A DNA stretch of 64,000 bases from an uncultured Alistipes sp. (GCA_947629705.1 CANREN010000010.1:1-64000), one strand, 5' to 3'; counted from the first letter of the stretch, positions 25,721 through 36,138 are shown. A program made the numbers and translations. The notes: generated from the sequence alone by a model not told the origin.

Positions 25721-27052
25721 ATGAACATGTTGAAATTGGACATCACCAAAGCGGGTGTCGAAATTACGCCCGCCTTGCAGGCCGAAGCGCAACGGGCCAA
25801 TGCGCTGCTCCAATCGGGCGAAGGCGCCGGCAGCGATTTTTTAGGCTGGGTGCACCTGCCGTCGTCGATCTCCGACGCCGAACTGGCTGCGCTCCAGGCC
25901 CAGGCCGACAAGTTGCGCGCGAAGGCCGATTTAGTCATCTGCATCGGGATCGGCGGCTCCTATTTGGGCGCTAAAGCGGTGGTCGAAGCGATGACCGACC
26001 CCTTCAAGTCGCTGCACAAGGAGCAGCAGGACCCGACGGTCGTCTTCGCCGGTCAGAACATTTCCGAAGATTATATCAGTGCGTTGATGGCCGCTGCCGA
26101 GGAGCACTCCGTCGCCGCGATCGTCATCTCGAAATCGGGGACGACGACCGAACCGGCCATCGCTTTCCGGCTGATTAAGGCCACCATCGAGAAGCGCTAT
26201 GGCAAGCAGGAGGCGGCCGAACGCATCGTCGCCGTAACCGACAAGGCCCGCGGCGCGCTGAAAACCCTGGCTGCGCAGGAGGGGTATCCGACGTTCGTTA
26301 TTCCGGACGACGTGGGCGGCCGTTTCTCGGTGCTCACGCCCGTCGGGTTGCTGCCGCTGGCCGTTGCAGGCGTCGATATCGCCGCGCTGGTGCACGGTGC
26401 GCAGGAGATGGAACAGGCCACGGCCGACGGCACGCCGTTCGGGCAGAATCCGTCGGCTATCTATGCCGTCGTGCGCAATGCGCTCTATCGCAGCGGAAAG
26501 AAGGTCGAGATTTTAGGTTCCTACGAACCCCGTCTGCAATATATCAACGAGTGGTGGAAGCAGCTGTACGGCGAGAGCGAGGGCAAGCAGGGCAAAGGGT
26601 TGTTCCCGGCCAGCGTTACGCTGACCGCCGACCTGCATTCGATGGGCCAGTACATTCAGGAGGGCGAACGCACCTTGATGGAGACGATCATTTCGGTTGC
26701 GGAGCCCGACCGTCGGGTGGTTATCGAATCGGATGCCGAGAACCTCGACGGCCTGAACTATCTGGCAGGCAAGCGTATTTCGGAGGTGAACCGCATGGCC
26801 GAATTGGGTGTGCAGCTGGCCCATGTCGACGGCGGCGTGCCCAATATCCGCATCGAATTGCCGAAGGTCGATGCCCGCACCATCGGCGGCTTGCTCTATT
26901 TCTTCGAGAAGGCGTGCGGCATCAGCGGCTACATGCTGGACGTCAACCCGTTCGACCAGCCCGGTGTCGAGGCGTACAAGAAGAACATGTTCGCTCTGCT
27001 CGAAAAGCCCGGATACGAAGAGGCGGCGAAAGCCATCAAGGCACGGTTGTAA
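25721..27052 (+). CDS. pgi: Glucose-6-phosphate isomerase
   Basis: 443-aa SIS-domain enzyme interconverting glucose 6-phosphate and fructose 6-phosphate, of the shorter Gram-positive/Bacteroidota type. Visible are [13 protein letters not shown] (sugar-phosphate binding), [28 protein letters not shown] and a catalytic Glu in [14 protein letters not shown]. It begins 27 bp after gpsA, so they may share a transcript. Confidence 0.96.
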   Translation: MNMLKLDITKAGVEITPALQAEAQRANALLQSGEGAGSDFLGWVHLPSSISDAELAALQAQADKLRAKADLVICIGIGGSYLGAKAVVEAMTDPFKSLHKEQQDPTVVFAGQNISEDYISALMAAAEEHSVAAIVISKSGTTTEPAIAFRLIKATIEKRYGKQEAAERIVAVTDKARGALKTLAAQEGYPTFVIPDDVGGRFSVLTPVGLLPLAVAGVDIAALVHGAQEMEQATADGTPFGQNPSAIYAVVRNALYRSGKKVEILGSYEPRLQYINEWWKQLYGESEGKQGKGLFPASVTLTADLHSMGQYIQEGERTLMETIISVAEPDRRVVIESDAENLDGLNYLAGKRISEVNRMAELGVQLAHVDGGVPNIRIELPKVDARTIGGLLYFFEKACGISGYMLDVNPFDQPGVEAYKKNMFALLEKPGYEEAAKAIKARL

Positions 27053-27073
27053 CCGTCGGAATCCGCATGAATC

Positions 27074-27104
27074 GAGGCGGCTCCCTTGCAAGGGGAGCCG
27101 CCTC
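27074..27104 (+). terminator. Terminator-type hairpin after pgi
   Basis: GAGGCGGCTCCC pairs with GGGAGCCGCCTC around TTGCAAG. No strong T-run follows; it lies between the convergent pgi and MATE genes and may serve both. Confidence 0.65.
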
Positions 27105-27206
27105 AATCGTATCGCCGCCGCCGCAGGCGGCGAGAAACAGCGGTCGGATTTGAAAAACAGGGCCGAAAAACGTGGGTGCATGAAGGTATGTACGCGCGGA
27201 TTTCGG

Positions 27207-28559
27207 TCAGGCCCTCAACCGCCGGACCGTGCGCCGGATGCGGAGCATCATCAACACGGCCGCCACGGTCAGTCCGACGAAGTAGCCGAGGAACAGCCCC
27301 GAAGGCCCCATGCCGAACGTGAATCCGAACAGATAGCCCGCGGGCAGATTGAGCACCCAGTAGGAGAGGACGGCGATCGGCGTGATGATGCGCACATCCT
27401 GCAAACCGCGCAGGATGCCGACCGAGACGTTCTGCAATCCGTCCGACATCTGGTAGAGCGCCACGAAGAGCATCAGTTCCGCCGTGATGGCGATGACCTC
27501 GGCGTTGGTCGTGAAGAGTTGCGGAATGTAGTGGCGCAGGGCGATGAAGGCCACCGTTGCGAGACCGTTCCAGACGAGAATCAGATGATAGGAGGCCTTG
27601 GCCGCCAACGACAGCCGGTCGATGTCGCGCGCCCCGTAGCAGTGCGAGATCCGGATGGTCGCCGCCGCACCGAGGGAGGTAACGACCATCCAGGCGCAGT
27701 TGTTGACCGTGATGGCGACCTGGTTGGCGCTGATGGCCAGCGTGCCCAACCAGCCCATCATGACGGTGGTGCCGATGAACGCGGAACTCTCCAAAAACAT
27801 CTGCGAAGCGATCGGCGCACCGATCCGAACGAGCCTGCGCACGGTTTCCCGATGGTAGTTGCGGAGCGAAAACCGCTCGAGATAGGGCCGGTAGCGGTCG
27901 CGCGAGCAGAAGTAGCCGATCATCAGCAGCGGCGTCATCACGCGGGCCAGCAGCGTAGCCAAGCCGGCCCCCGCGGCGCCCATTTCGGGCATACCGAGAT
28001 GCCCGTAGATGAAGACCCGGTTGAGCCCGATATTGGCGAGGTTCGCGATGACGGTAACGATGAGCTCCGCATGGGTGTTGCCGACGCCCTCCAAAAACTG
28101 TTTGAAGGCGAAAAAGAGCATGATGAACGGCATACTGTACGATAACAGCCGATAGTAGGGCAATGCCATGTCGACCACTTCGACCGGCTGCCCGAGGTGA
28201 TAGAGCCACGGAATGCCGAGCAGCTGCAGGAGGGTCGTAACGATGCCGAGCAGCGTGTAGAACAGGATGCCGTTCTGAAGCAGGACGGCCGAATGGCGAC
28301 GGTCGCCCTGGGCGAACAACTCGCCGATGAGCGGCGTCAGCCCCATCGTCATGCCGATGGCCGTAATGAAAAAGATGAATGCGATCGAACCGCCGAAGGC
28401 GATCGCCGCGAGGGGTAGGGGATCATCGCCGCCGTATTGGCCGACCATGACGTTATCGGCGAGTTGGGTCAGTATCTGGCCGATCTGGGTCAATACGACC
28501 GGCAGCGCCAGCCGGATCGTGGCGGCGTATTGCGGGCTGTATGTTCGGAAACGGTACAT
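27207..28559 (-). CDS. MATE-family multidrug/sodium antiporter
   Basis: 450-aa membrane protein with about 12 TM helices in two similar halves. The N-terminal half starts LALPVVLTQIGQILTQLADNVMVGQYG with the conserved helix-1 pattern and the following GMTMGLTPLIGE; the second half repeats APIASQMFLESSAF. Members export drugs or cationic compounds using Na+ or H+. The -7 box TATCTTTG (28575-28568, minus) ends only 8 nt before the ATG, giving a very short or no leader. Repeat copy R4 lies just upstream. Confidence 0.93.
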   Translation of the reverse strand: MYRFRTYSPQYAATIRLALPVVLTQIGQILTQLADNVMVGQYGGDDPLPLAAIAFGGSIAFIFFITAIGMTMGLTPLIGELFAQGDRRHSAVLLQNGILFYTLLGIVTTLLQLLGIPWLYHLGQPVEVVDMALPYYRLLSYSMPFIMLFFAFKQFLEGVGNTHAELIVTVIANLANIGLNRVFIYGHLGMPEMGAAGAGLATLLARVMTPLLMIGYFCSRDRYRPYLERFSLRNYHRETVRRLVRIGAPIASQMFLESSAFIGTTVMMGWLGTLAISANQVAITVNNCAWMVVTSLGAAATIRISHCYGARDIDRLSLAAKASYHLILVWNGLATVAFIALRHYIPQLFTTNAEVIAITAELMLFVALYQMSDGLQNVSVGILRGLQDVRIITPIAVLSYWVLNLPAGYLFGFTFGMGPSGLFLGYFVGLTVAAVLMMLRIRRTVRRLRA

Positions 28560-28590
28560 CGGGGGAGCAAAGATACGAATTTTTTATTGG

Positions 28591-28621
28591 CGCGCCGCTT
28601 TTACAAGCGGTTCCCTGTGCG
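28591..28621 (-). repeat. 31-bp hairpin repeat, copy R4
   Basis: Reads on the minus strand with the CGCA...GGAA frame and stem CCGCTT/AAGCGG. It ends about 16 bp before the -7 box of the MATE gene, the same spacing and orientation as R2 to the lysS box. Confidence 0.7.
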
Positions 28622-28643
28622 GCCGGGCTTGATTACGGTGTTA

Positions 28644-28676
28644 ATAAAAAAGCGTATCGCATGAATGCGATACGCT
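28644..28676 (-). terminator. Rho-independent terminator of the clpC-like gene
   Basis: AGCGTATCGCAT and ATGCGATACGCT form a 12-bp perfect stem with a 2-nt loop; on the minus strand a run of T follows. Located 20 bp past the stop. Confidence 0.88.
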
Positions 28677-28696
28677 CCGAACCGTTATGCAATCCG

Positions 28697-31174
28697 TCAG
28701 GCTACCCGCAGCGTTACGCCCTGCGAGGGATCGTCCTCGACGACCACCGTGTCGCCCGTATGCAGCTTGCCGGTGATAATCAGTTCCGACAGCGGTTCCT
28801 CCAAATGATCCGTCAGGGTACGTTTCAACGATCGCACGCCGTAGCGCGATTCGTAACCCATCGTCGCCAACCGACGCTTGGCCGGAGCCGTGATCTTCAC
28901 CTTGTAGCCTAACCGGTCGGTGCGCTGCAGCAGCCCGCCGAGCTCCAGATCGACGATGCGCTCCACGTCGTCCAACTCCAGCGAACGGAACTGCACGATA
29001 TCGTCGATGCGGTTGAGGAACTCCGGTGCGAAAGTCTGTTCCAGGGCCTTGCGATATTCGGTCTGCGGGGTTTCGGCGGCTGCGGCGCTTTTCGACGAGG
29101 TGCTGTATCCGACCGACACCGGCCGCTGCGCCACGGCCCGAGAACCGACGTTCGAGGTCATGATGATGATCGTATTGCGGAAATCGACCTTGCGGCCCGA
29201 ACCGTCCGTCAGATGCCCTTCGTCGAAAATTTGCAGCATCGTGTTGAATACCTCGGGATGGGCCTTTTCGATCTCGTCGAACAGCACCACCGCATAGGGC
29301 TGGCGCCGCACGGCCTCGGTCAGCTGACCGCCCTCGCCGTAGCCGACGTATCCGGGAGGCGAACCGATCAGCCGCGAAACGTTGTGCTTTTCGGCGTATT
29401 CGCTCATGTCGATGCGGATCAGTCCGCGGCGTTCGTCGAAGAGCCACTTCGAAACCTCCTTGGCCAACAGGGTCTTGCCCACACCGGTCGGACCGACGAA
29501 AAGAAATACGCCGATGGGCCGGTTTTCGTCCTTCAGCCCCGCCCGCGAACGGCAGATCGTGCGCGAAATGCGTTCCACAGCCTCCTGCTGCCCCACGACC
29601 CTGCTCGACAGATGGTCGCGCAAGGCGTGCAGCCGGCTCATCTCGCTCTCCGAAATCCGTTCGGCCGGTATGCCCGTCATGGCGGTGATGACCTGCCGGA
29701 TATGCTCCTCGGTGATCGACTCCGGATTGTTTTCCAGGGTACGGCGCCACTCGGTGCGTTCGCTGCCCAACTTCGAACGGAGCGCCAGCTCACGCATCCG
29801 GGCCGATGCCGCTTTGTCGTAGGAGGCTCCGTCGATCGCTTCGCGGCGTTCGCGCTGAATCCGGCACAATGCCGTCTCCATTTCGCGCAACTCGGCAGGC
29901 TCCCGGGCCGACAGCAGATGCACGCGCGATCCCGCTTCGTCGAGCACGTCGATCGCCTTGTCCGGGAAATAGCGGTCGGTAACGTAACGCTCCGTGAGCG
30001 CGACGCAGGCCCGCAGCGCTTCGTCGGTATAGTGCACTTTGTGGTGGCGTTCGTAGCGCGGCGCAATGTTTTGCAGGATTTGCAGCGTCTGCTCGGGGGT
30101 CGTCGGTTCGATGAGTACTTTTTGAAAGCGGCGTTCGAGGGCCGAGTCGCGTTCGATATTCTCGCGGTATTCGTCGAGCGTCGTCGCGCCGATGGTCTGC
30201 AACTCGCCGCGCGCCAGCGCCGGTTTCAGAATGTTCGCCGTATCCAAGCTGCCCTGCGTCGAACCCGCCCCCACGATGGTGTGGATTTCGTCGATGAACA
30301 GGATGGTATTCTGCTCTTTGCGCAGCTCGTCGAGCAGCTGCTGCATACGCTCCTCGAACTCGCCGCGGAACTTCGTACCCGCCACGAGCGACGAGATATC
30401 GAGCGAAAACAGCGTCTTGTCGGCAATGGTATAGGGTACGTCGCCGGCCGCGATGCGCAGGGCCAGCCCCTCGACGACGGCGCTTTTGCCGACGCCCGCC
30501 TCGCCGATCAGAATCGGATTGTTCTTTTTGCGGCGCGAAAGGATCTGCACGACCCGCTCGATCTCGGCTTCGCGGCCTACGACCGGATCCAAGCGACCCT
30601 CGCGGGCCTGGCGCGTCAGGTCGACACCGAACTTGTCGAGCAGCCGGTTTTTCCCCTCGGCGGCGGGCCGGTTGTCGGCATCGAAATCGAGCATGTGCAC
30701 CTGAATTTCGGTGCGATAATCTTCGCCCACGGCGAACTTCTGCAGATCGGCGGCGATCGTGTCGGCCCCGATGCCGAATGTCTCTAACACCTGTGCCGTA
30801 ACGGTCGAGGGATCGGAGGCGATGAACTGGAGCGCATGGCCGGTCGATATGCTGCGGGCCGCATCGGCCGTGCTCCGCAACTCGTCGGTCCACGCACGGT
30901 AGAACGTCTCCGGATCGAGCGGTTCCGAGGCCGGCTGCTGATTCCGCTGCGCGGCATCAGAGGCGATGATCCCCTGTTCGATGCGCTGACGAAGCTGGTG
31001 CAGCTCCCAATCCTGCAATCGGGCGGAAAGCAACTGATAGGCGAGCGATCCCTCCTCGCGAAGCATTTCGAGCGTGAGGAAGTCCTTGAGCGAATGGCCG
31101 ATGGTGGCCTTCGTCGTATGGAAAGCGGCGCGGGCGATGAGCCCTTCGAGCGTTTTCGAGATTTTCACTTGCAT
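28697..31174 (-). CDS. clpC: ATP-dependent Clp protease ATP-binding subunit, ClpC-like
   Basis: 825-aa Hsp100 unfoldase. It has an N-terminal Clp-N repeat domain, AAA-1 with Walker [14 protein letters not shown] and Walker [10 protein letters not shown], a short coiled middle segment (about residues 400-470, shorter than in ClpB) and AAA-2 with [17 protein letters not shown] tripeptide (VSVGYSTSS) sits where ClpC has the ClpP-docking VGF loop, so it probably feeds substrates to ClpP. The ATG at 31174 ([12 protein letters not shown]) matches the family start better than 31192. Second Hsp100 gene in the window besides clpB. Confidence 0.9.
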   Translation of the reverse strand: MQVKISKTLEGLIARAAFHTTKATIGHSLKDFLTLEMLREEGSLAYQLLSARLQDWELHQLRQRIEQGIIASDAAQRNQQPASEPLDPETFYRAWTDELRSTADAARSISTGHALQFIASDPSTVTAQVLETFGIGADTIAADLQKFAVGEDYRTEIQVHMLDFDADNRPAAEGKNRLLDKFGVDLTRQAREGRLDPVVGREAEIERVVQILSRRKKNNPILIGEAGVGKSAVVEGLALRIAAGDVPYTIADKTLFSLDISSLVAGTKFRGEFEERMQQLLDELRKEQNTILFIDEIHTIVGAGSTQGSLDTANILKPALARGELQTIGATTLDEYRENIERDSALERRFQKVLIEPTTPEQTLQILQNIAPRYERHHKVHYTDEALRACVALTERYVTDRYFPDKAIDVLDEAGSRVHLLSAREPAELREMETALCRIQRERREAIDGASYDKAASARMRELALRSKLGSERTEWRRTLENNPESITEEHIRQVITAMTGIPAERISESEMSRLHALRDHLSSRVVGQQEAVERISRTICRSRAGLKDENRPIGVFLFVGPTGVGKTLLAKEVSKWLFDERRGLIRIDMSEYAEKHNVSRLIGSPPGYVGYGEGGQLTEAVRRQPYAVVLFDEIEKAHPEVFNTMLQIFDEGHLTDGSGRKVDFRNTIIIMTSNVGSRAVAQRPVSVGYSTSSKSAAAAETPQTEYRKALEQTFAPEFLNRIDDIVQFRSLELDDVERIVDLELGGLLQRTDRLGYKVKITAPAKRRLATMGYESRYGVRSLKRTLTDHLEEPLSELIITGKLHTGDTVVVEDDPSQGVTLRVA

Positions 31175-31276
31175 ATTTCGTCGTCTTTTCATTTCGCGAA
31201 TAGAACGACGAAACCGAATGACTTATTGTGCGGCCTTTTTCGATAGGATTTATTTATGCGAATACATGGACTTGCT

Positions 31277-31324
31277 CCGTTTTCGGGTTTCGGTTCCCGA
31301 TTTTCGGCTTCGGGTTTTCGGCCG
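31277..31324. repeat. Short imperfect repeats of a CCGAAAA/CCCGAA unit
   Basis: About six imperfect tandem copies of CCGAAAA/CCCGAA (minus-strand reading) between the metallophosphoesterase stop and the clpC start. No gene reading is supported. Confidence 0.5.
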
Positions 31325-31327
31325 TTG

Positions 31328-31825
31328 TCAGAGGCTCCTCGGCCATTCGCCCACCTCCATGTCGCGCAGGTCGGCGCCGTCGACGACGAATCGCACGGCC
31401 GTCCGCACCTTGTGAAACCCGTATTCGCCGGCAGCCCCCGGGTTGATATGCAACAGGTTGTAAACCGGATCGTTCATAACGCGCAGAATGTGCGAATGCC
31501 CCGCCACGAAAATGCGGGGCCGGATCGCCTGGATGCGTTCCACGGCACGGGGGTCGTAACGGCGCGGATACCCGCCGATGTGGGTCATCAGCACCCGCAC
31601 GCCCTCGCACTGGAAGTTCAGAAACGACGGATAGACCCTCCGCGTCAGGCCGCCGTCGATATTGCCCGACACGGCCCGCAAGGGTTTGAAAGCGGCGATC
31701 TCGTCGGCCAGCTCCAGCGAACCGATATCGCCCGCGTGCCAGATTTCGTCGACGTCGCGCAAAAAAAGGCGCAGCGTCTCGTCGAAAGTTCCGTGCGTGT
31801 CCGATATGATGCCGATGCGTTTCAT
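31328..31825 (-). CDS. YfcE/MJ0936-type metallophosphoesterase
   Basis: 165-aa calcineurin-like phosphodiesterase of the short YfcE type. All metal-binding blocks are present in order: SDTHG (residues 8-12), AGDIGS (~30), SGNIDG (~54), THIGGY (~80) and AGHSH (~109). It hydrolyses phosphodiester or phosphate esters; the substrate is unknown. The gene lies 39 bp after the rarA stop on the same strand. Confidence 0.92.
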   Translation of the reverse strand: MKRIGIISDTHGTFDETLRLFLRDVDEIWHAGDIGSLELADEIAAFKPLRAVSGNIDGGLTRRVYPSFLNFQCEGVRVLMTHIGGYPRRYDPRAVERIQAIRPRIFVAGHSHILRVMNDPVYNLLHINPGAAGEYGFHKVRTAVRFVVDGADLRDMEVGEWPRSL

Positions 31826-31864
31826 CCCCTTATTAACAGCTTTGGAATGCGATCGAACCGCTTT

Positions 31865-33136
31865 TTAATACTTTCCTTTCCACAACGTGCGGATGCGTTC
31901 GGCGATCTTCGCTTCGGCAGGGTTCTGTACGTCGGGTTCGTAGAACTTCGTACCGGCCAGGCTCTCCGGCAGAAATTCCAAGTCGGCGAAATGGCCCTCG
32001 AAGTCGTGGGCGTATTTGTAGCCCTTGCCGTAGCCCGACTGCTTCATCAGCTTGGTCGGCGCATTGCGCAGCTGCAGCGGGACGGGGCGATTCGTCGTAT
32101 CGTGTTCGACCTGCGCAAGGGCCTTTTCGATGGCCATGTAGGCCGAATTGCTCTTGGCCGAGGTTGCCAAATAGATGGTCGTTTCGGCCAGCGTGATACG
32201 TGCTTCGGGCATACCGATCTTGTGTACCGTGTCGAAACAGGCGTTGGCTAACAACAGGGCGTTCGGATTGGCTAATCCGATATCTTCCGAAGCCAGAATC
32301 ACCAGGCGGCGGGCGATGAAGCGCGGTTCTTCGCCGCCGGCCAGCATACGGGCCAGATAGTAGATGGCCGCATTGGGGTCGCTGCCCCGCACCGATTTGA
32401 TGAACGCCGAAATGACGTCGTAATGTTGTTCGCCGTTTTTGTCGTAGAGGGCGATATTTTCTTGCAGGCAGTCCGTAACGTAACGGTCGGTGATCGTTAC
32501 CGTCCCGTCCGTGGAACCGACGACGATATCGAGGATATTCAACAGCTTGCGCGCATCGCCGCCCGACAATCGGAAGAGGGCGGCCGTCTCTTTCACCTCG
32601 ATCTTTCGCTCTTTGAGTTCGCTGTCGGCCGTCAGCGCACGGTCGAGCAGGGTTTGCAGCTCGTTCTCCTCCATCGGACGGAGCGTGTAGACCTGGCAGC
32701 GGCTCAACAGCGGCGAGATGACCTCGAACGAAGGATTCTCGGTCGTGGCGCCGATCAGCGTTACGATGCCCTGCTCGACGGCACTTAACAGCGAATCCTG
32801 CTGCGATTTGTTGAACCGGTGGATTTCGTCGATGAAAAGAAAGGGCGGAGGGGCATCGAAGAATCGCTGGCGTTTGGCGCTTTCGATCACCTCGCGCACC
32901 TCTTTGACGCCCGACGTAACGGCCGAAAGCGTGAACAGCGGACGTTCGAGCTGCGTAGCGACGATCTTGGCCAGCGTGGTCTTGCCGACGCCGGGAGGGC
33001 CCCACAGGATGAACGACGGAACATTGCCCGTCTCGAAAAACTTGCGGAAAATCCCGTTCGGGCCGACCAGATGGGTTTGTCCGATATATTCGTCGATTGT
33101 CCGCGGGCGCAGACGTTCTGCTAATGGGGCCGCCAT
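31865..33136 (-). CDS. rarA: Replication-associated recombination protein A (MgsA/RarA)
   Basis: 423-aa clamp-loader-like AAA+ ATPase acting at stalled replication forks. Start MAAPLAERLRPRTIDEYIGQTHLVG, Walker A WGPPGVGKTTLAKI, Walker B FLFIDEIHRFNKSQQD, sensor TTENPSFEV, and the C-terminal oligomerisation domain with AHDFEGHFADLEFLPE near the end. The ATG at 33136 is used; a TTG five codons upstream is possible. Its promoter (TACCTTTG) comes from copy B of the 68/69-bp dispersed repeat. Confidence 0.95.
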   Translation of the reverse strand: MAAPLAERLRPRTIDEYIGQTHLVGPNGIFRKFFETGNVPSFILWGPPGVGKTTLAKIVATQLERPLFTLSAVTSGVKEVREVIESAKRQRFFDAPPPFLFIDEIHRFNKSQQDSLLSAVEQGIVTLIGATTENPSFEVISPLLSRCQVYTLRPMEENELQTLLDRALTADSELKERKIEVKETAALFRLSGGDARKLLNILDIVVGSTDGTVTITDRYVTDCLQENIALYDKNGEQHYDVISAFIKSVRGSDPNAAIYYLARMLAGGEEPRFIARRLVILASEDIGLANPNALLLANACFDTVHKIGMPEARITLAETTIYLATSAKSNSAYMAIEKALAQVEHDTTNRPVPLQLRNAPTKLMKQSGYGKGYKYAHDFEGHFADLEFLPESLAGTKFYEPDVQNPAEAKIAERIRTLWKGKY

Positions 33137-33164
33137 TTTTATGAATAGCAAGTTTCGAATCTTC

Positions 33165-33233
33165 GGGCAAAGGTACGAATAAGCGAGGGCAAAACCAAAA
33201 CTTGTTTTGGTTTTGCCGAGCGGAAGTATCTTC
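33165..33233 (-). repeat. Promoter-bearing dispersed repeat, copy B
   Basis: 69 bp on the minus strand, about 64/69 identical to 5507-5574. Here GGCAAAACCAAAAC and GTTTTGGTTTTGCC form a perfect palindrome around AA. It ends with the -7 box TACCTTTG that drives rarA, about 30 nt before the ATG. Confidence 0.85.
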
Positions 33234-33283
33234 TTTTTATTGGCGCGTGAGGCCGTTATCTCGCTTTCGAACGTCAGCGATGC

Positions 33284-33652
33284 TTACTGTCGGCGTGCAG
33301 CCTGGCGGTCTTTGAGTATCTCCTCCTGATGTTCCGCAGCCCAGCCGATCAACCGGTCGATGTGCGGCAGCAACGATTCGGCTCGCGGAGTCAGCGTATA
33401 TTCCACATGAGGCGGCACCTCGGGATAGACCTTTCGAATGACGAATCCGTCCTCTTCGAGCGTGCGGAGCGTTACGGTCAGCATCTTGGGCGAAATGTCG
33501 GGAAGCGCCTGCTGCAAATTTTTGAATCGCATCGTGCCGTTTTGATGCAGCAGGTATAGCACCAGCAAGGACCATTTGTCGCCGAAACGTGTGAGGATAT
33601 TCCGTATCGGGCATTCGGGGAACCGGAGGTCTCTGATCGTAGATAGGGCCAT
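33284..33652 (-). CDS. HxlR-family winged-helix transcriptional regulator
   Basis: 122-aa MarR/HxlR-type protein: CPIRNILTRFGDKWSLLVLYLLHQNGTMRF at the N-terminus with the family's lone Cys (about residue 15), then ISPKMLTVTLRTLEEDGFVIR as recognition helix and wing, and PPHVEYTLT. Such proteins often sense redox or aldehyde stress. A TACCTTTG box on the minus strand (33686-33679) lies 27 nt upstream. No divergent target gene is visible, only tRNA-Ser upstream. Confidence 0.9.
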   Translation of the reverse strand: MALSTIRDLRFPECPIRNILTRFGDKWSLLVLYLLHQNGTMRFKNLQQALPDISPKMLTVTLRTLEEDGFVIRKVYPEVPPHVEYTLTPRAESLLPHIDRLIGWAAEHQEEILKDRQAARRQ

Positions 33653-33874
33653 AGCGGATGGGGTATGAAATTACTTTACAAAGGTAAGCGATTTTTTAAC
33701 AAGGTGTTTCTGCCGGCGTAAGGTGGTGCGGCCCGATATGGAATCTTTGCTTTTTTTCCGATGCTCTTCCGATCCGAACGGATATTCCGTAAACAGATGA
33801 AAATGTTTGCCCGTTTCCCGATGACTTTCTGCTCCGTACCCGTTAATAATAATTTGGAGGAATGAAAAAACGAT

Positions 33875-33884
33875 ATTATTTTTG
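33875..33884 (+). promoter_or_regulatory. -7 box of tRNA-Ser
   Basis: TATTTTTG-type -7 box within TTATTTTTG, ending about 6 nt before the mature tRNA 5' end. Confidence 0.5.
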
Positions 33885-33889
33885 TCGGC

Positions 33890-33974
33890 GGAAAGATGGC
33901 AGAGCGGTCGATTGCGGCGGTCTTGAAAACCGTTGAGCTGCAAGGCTCCGGGGGTTCGAATCCCTCTCTTTCCG
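33890..33974 (+). tRNA. tRNA-Ser (TGA)
   Basis: An 85-nt class II tRNA: acceptor GGAAAGA/TCTTTCC, anticodon loop CTTGAAA with TGA, a long variable arm (TTGAGCTGCAAGGCTCC region), T-loop TTCGAAT and discriminator G. CCA is not encoded. Confidence 0.95.
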
Positions 33975-34077
33975 CAGTCGGGGTGCTCCGCCCGTTCGCG
34001 AGAAGGTGCGTCGCATTGCAAATCCGTATTTCCGAATCTGTTCATTCTTTTGTCTCTATAAATCCATTTCCATAAAA

Positions 34078-36138
34078 ATGCTCCGGATTTTAATTCGTAT
34101 TTATTTGAAATTAGTTCTGTTGGCTGCTGCTGTCGGTACGCTTACACGTGTCGTGCTGCTCTTCAGCCCGCAGACCACCGATCTCGGCTTCGAGTTCGGC
34201 GAATGGTTCGAAATTTTCGTGTTGGGTGCGCTTAACGATATGTGCGCCATGACGCTCGGATTCGTTTTCATGATGTGTTTCGTAACGAGCGTTTCAGCTT
34301 GCAAGTACCGCAAACCGTTCGGCCCGATCCTGCTCGGCGTGCTGGTTGCTGCAACGATTTACATTCTGTGTTTCAACACGATCTTCCACGAATACGGCGG
34401 TATCGTGCCCGCTGCCGCCGTCGGCGTCATGGGCTATTGGAGTGCGTCGTTCGCGCTGCGGCTTTACTGCGAACGCATCCGGCGTGGCTGGACTTCGGTG
34501 TGGCTGGCCCTGTTGGTCGTCATCTACGTCGGATCGGTCATTCTGAATGCGGCGTGCGAGGTCGTTTTCTGGAGCGAGTTCGGGGTGCGCTATAATTTCA
34601 TCGCCGTGGACTATTTGGTCTACACCCACGAGGTCATCGGCAACATTGTCGAATCGTATCCGATCGGCTGGTGGATGCTCTGTCTGACCGTCGTAACGTT
34701 CGCTGTCGTGTGGAGCGTTTTTCGTCGCGACCTGCGCCGGCCGGTGCCCGATGACGAGCCGCTGCGTTCGAAAATCGGCGCATGGGCGCTCTACGGTGTC
34801 ATGGCCGTGGCCGCATTCGGGATCATGCGGTTCAATACGCGCTTTCAGGACAGCGCGAACGTTTACGTCAACGAGTTGCAGGCCAACGGCGCCTACAAGT
34901 TCTGCGAGGCGTTCGTCAAAAACGAGCTTGATTACAAACGCTTCTACCTGACTTTGCCTGACGGCGAGGCTGCGGCGATCGTCCACGCCGAATACGGCAG
35001 TTCGGGCGACAGCAACTTCCGCCACATAGCGGGCGATCGGCCCGAGGAGCATCCCAACATTGTGCTGGTTACGCTCGAAAGCATGTCGGCGTCGTTCTTG
35101 GAACGCTTCGGGGGAACGGAGGCGTTGACGCCGTGCCTCGATGCGCTGTGCCGCGAGGGGCTTTCGTTCGACCATGTCTACGCCACCGGCAACCGCACGG
35201 TGCGCGGCTTGGAAGCGGTGTCGCTCTCGCTGCCGCCCTGCCCGGGCCAAAGCCTCATCAAACGGCCCGATAACGGCGGCTTGTTCACCACGGCAAGCGT
35301 GCTGCGTGCGAAAGGTTATTCGGCCACGTATTTCTACGGCGGCAATGCCTATTTCGACAACATGGAGGCCTTTTTCGGCGGCAACGGTTATGAATTAGTC
35401 GACAAAAAGTCCTATGCGCCCGACGAAATCACGTTTGCCAACATTTGGGGCGTGTGCGACGAGGATGCTTATCGCAAGGCGATCGCGGTGCTCGGCGAAA
35501 AGGCCGCTTCGGGCAAGCCGTTCTTCGCCCATATCATGAGCGTCAGCAACCACCGGCCTTACACCTATCCGGCCGGCCGTATTTCGATTCCGAACGATTC
35601 GAAGTCGCGCGCCGGCGGCGTCATGTACAGCGACTATGCGCTCGGGCAGTTCATCGCCCAAGCCAGGGAGCAGCCGTGGTTCGACAACACCGTCTTTCTG
35701 ATCACGGCCGACCATTGCGCTTCGTCGGCCGGCAAGACCGAAATTCCGCTCGACCGTTATCGTATTCCGGCCGTCATCTATGCTCCGTCGCGTATCGCAC
35801 CGGCGGCGGTCGGGAAAATTGCGTCGCAAATCGACCTCGTGCCGACGCTGCTGGCCCTGCTCGGCATGGACTACGACGCGGGATTCTACGGCCGGAATAT
35901 CCTTGCCGACGATTTCCGCGAACGGGCGTTTATCGCCACGTATGAGAGTCTGGGCTACCTCGACGGCGATGTGTTCACCGTTCTGTCGCCTGTCTGCCGC
36001 GTGTCGCAGTATCGGGTGGTGCCGACCGAACAAGACCCTTATCGGGTCGAACCGCTCGCAGAACCCGATACGGAACAACTGCACCGTGCGATCGGATTCT
36101 ATCAGACGGCGGGCGAATGGGGGAGGCGCCGGAATTGA
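34078..36138 (+). CDS. LTA synthase-like membrane sulfatase (phosphoglycerol/phosphoethanolamine transferase family)
   Basis: 686-aa protein with five N-terminal TM helices (to about residue 250) and a periplasmic alkaline-phosphatase/sulfatase domain. Catalytic features: VTLESMSASFLERFGG (metal Glu), ATGNRTVRGLEAV with the Thr nucleophile, HIMSVSNHRPYTYP and ITADHCAS (metal Asp/His). Gram-negative members transfer phosphoglycerol or phosphoethanolamine onto glycans or lipids; the substrate here is unknown. The ATG at 34078 begins right before the first TM helix. A bidirectional terminator follows. Confidence 0.88.
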   Translation: MLRILIRIYLKLVLLAAAVGTLTRVVLLFSPQTTDLGFEFGEWFEIFVLGALNDMCAMTLGFVFMMCFVTSVSACKYRKPFGPILLGVLVAATIYILCFNTIFHEYGGIVPAAAVGVMGYWSASFALRLYCERIRRGWTSVWLALLVVIYVGSVILNAACEVVFWSEFGVRYNFIAVDYLVYTHEVIGNIVESYPIGWWMLCLTVVTFAVVWSVFRRDLRRPVPDDEPLRSKIGAWALYGVMAVAAFGIMRFNTRFQDSANVYVNELQANGAYKFCEAFVKNELDYKRFYLTLPDGEAAAIVHAEYGSSGDSNFRHIAGDRPEEHPNIVLVTLESMSASFLERFGGTEALTPCLDALCREGLSFDHVYATGNRTVRGLEAVSLSLPPCPGQSLIKRPDNGGLFTTASVLRAKGYSATYFYGGNAYFDNMEAFFGGNGYELVDKKSYAPDEITFANIWGVCDEDAYRKAIAVLGEKAASGKPFFAHIMSVSNHRPYTYPAGRISIPNDSKSRAGGVMYSDYALGQFIAQAREQPWFDNTVFLITADHCASSAGKTEIPLDRYRIPAVIYAPSRIAPAAVGKIASQIDLVPTLLALLGMDYDAGFYGRNILADDFRERAFIATYESLGYLDGDVFTVLSPVCRVSQYRVVPTEQDPYRVEPLAEPDTEQLHRAIGFYQTAGEWGRRRN

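Noticed and set aside
33671..34045. 124-codon minus-strand reading frame near 33.9 kb
   Set aside because: It runs antisense through tRNA-Ser, and part of its product is simply the translated tRNA.
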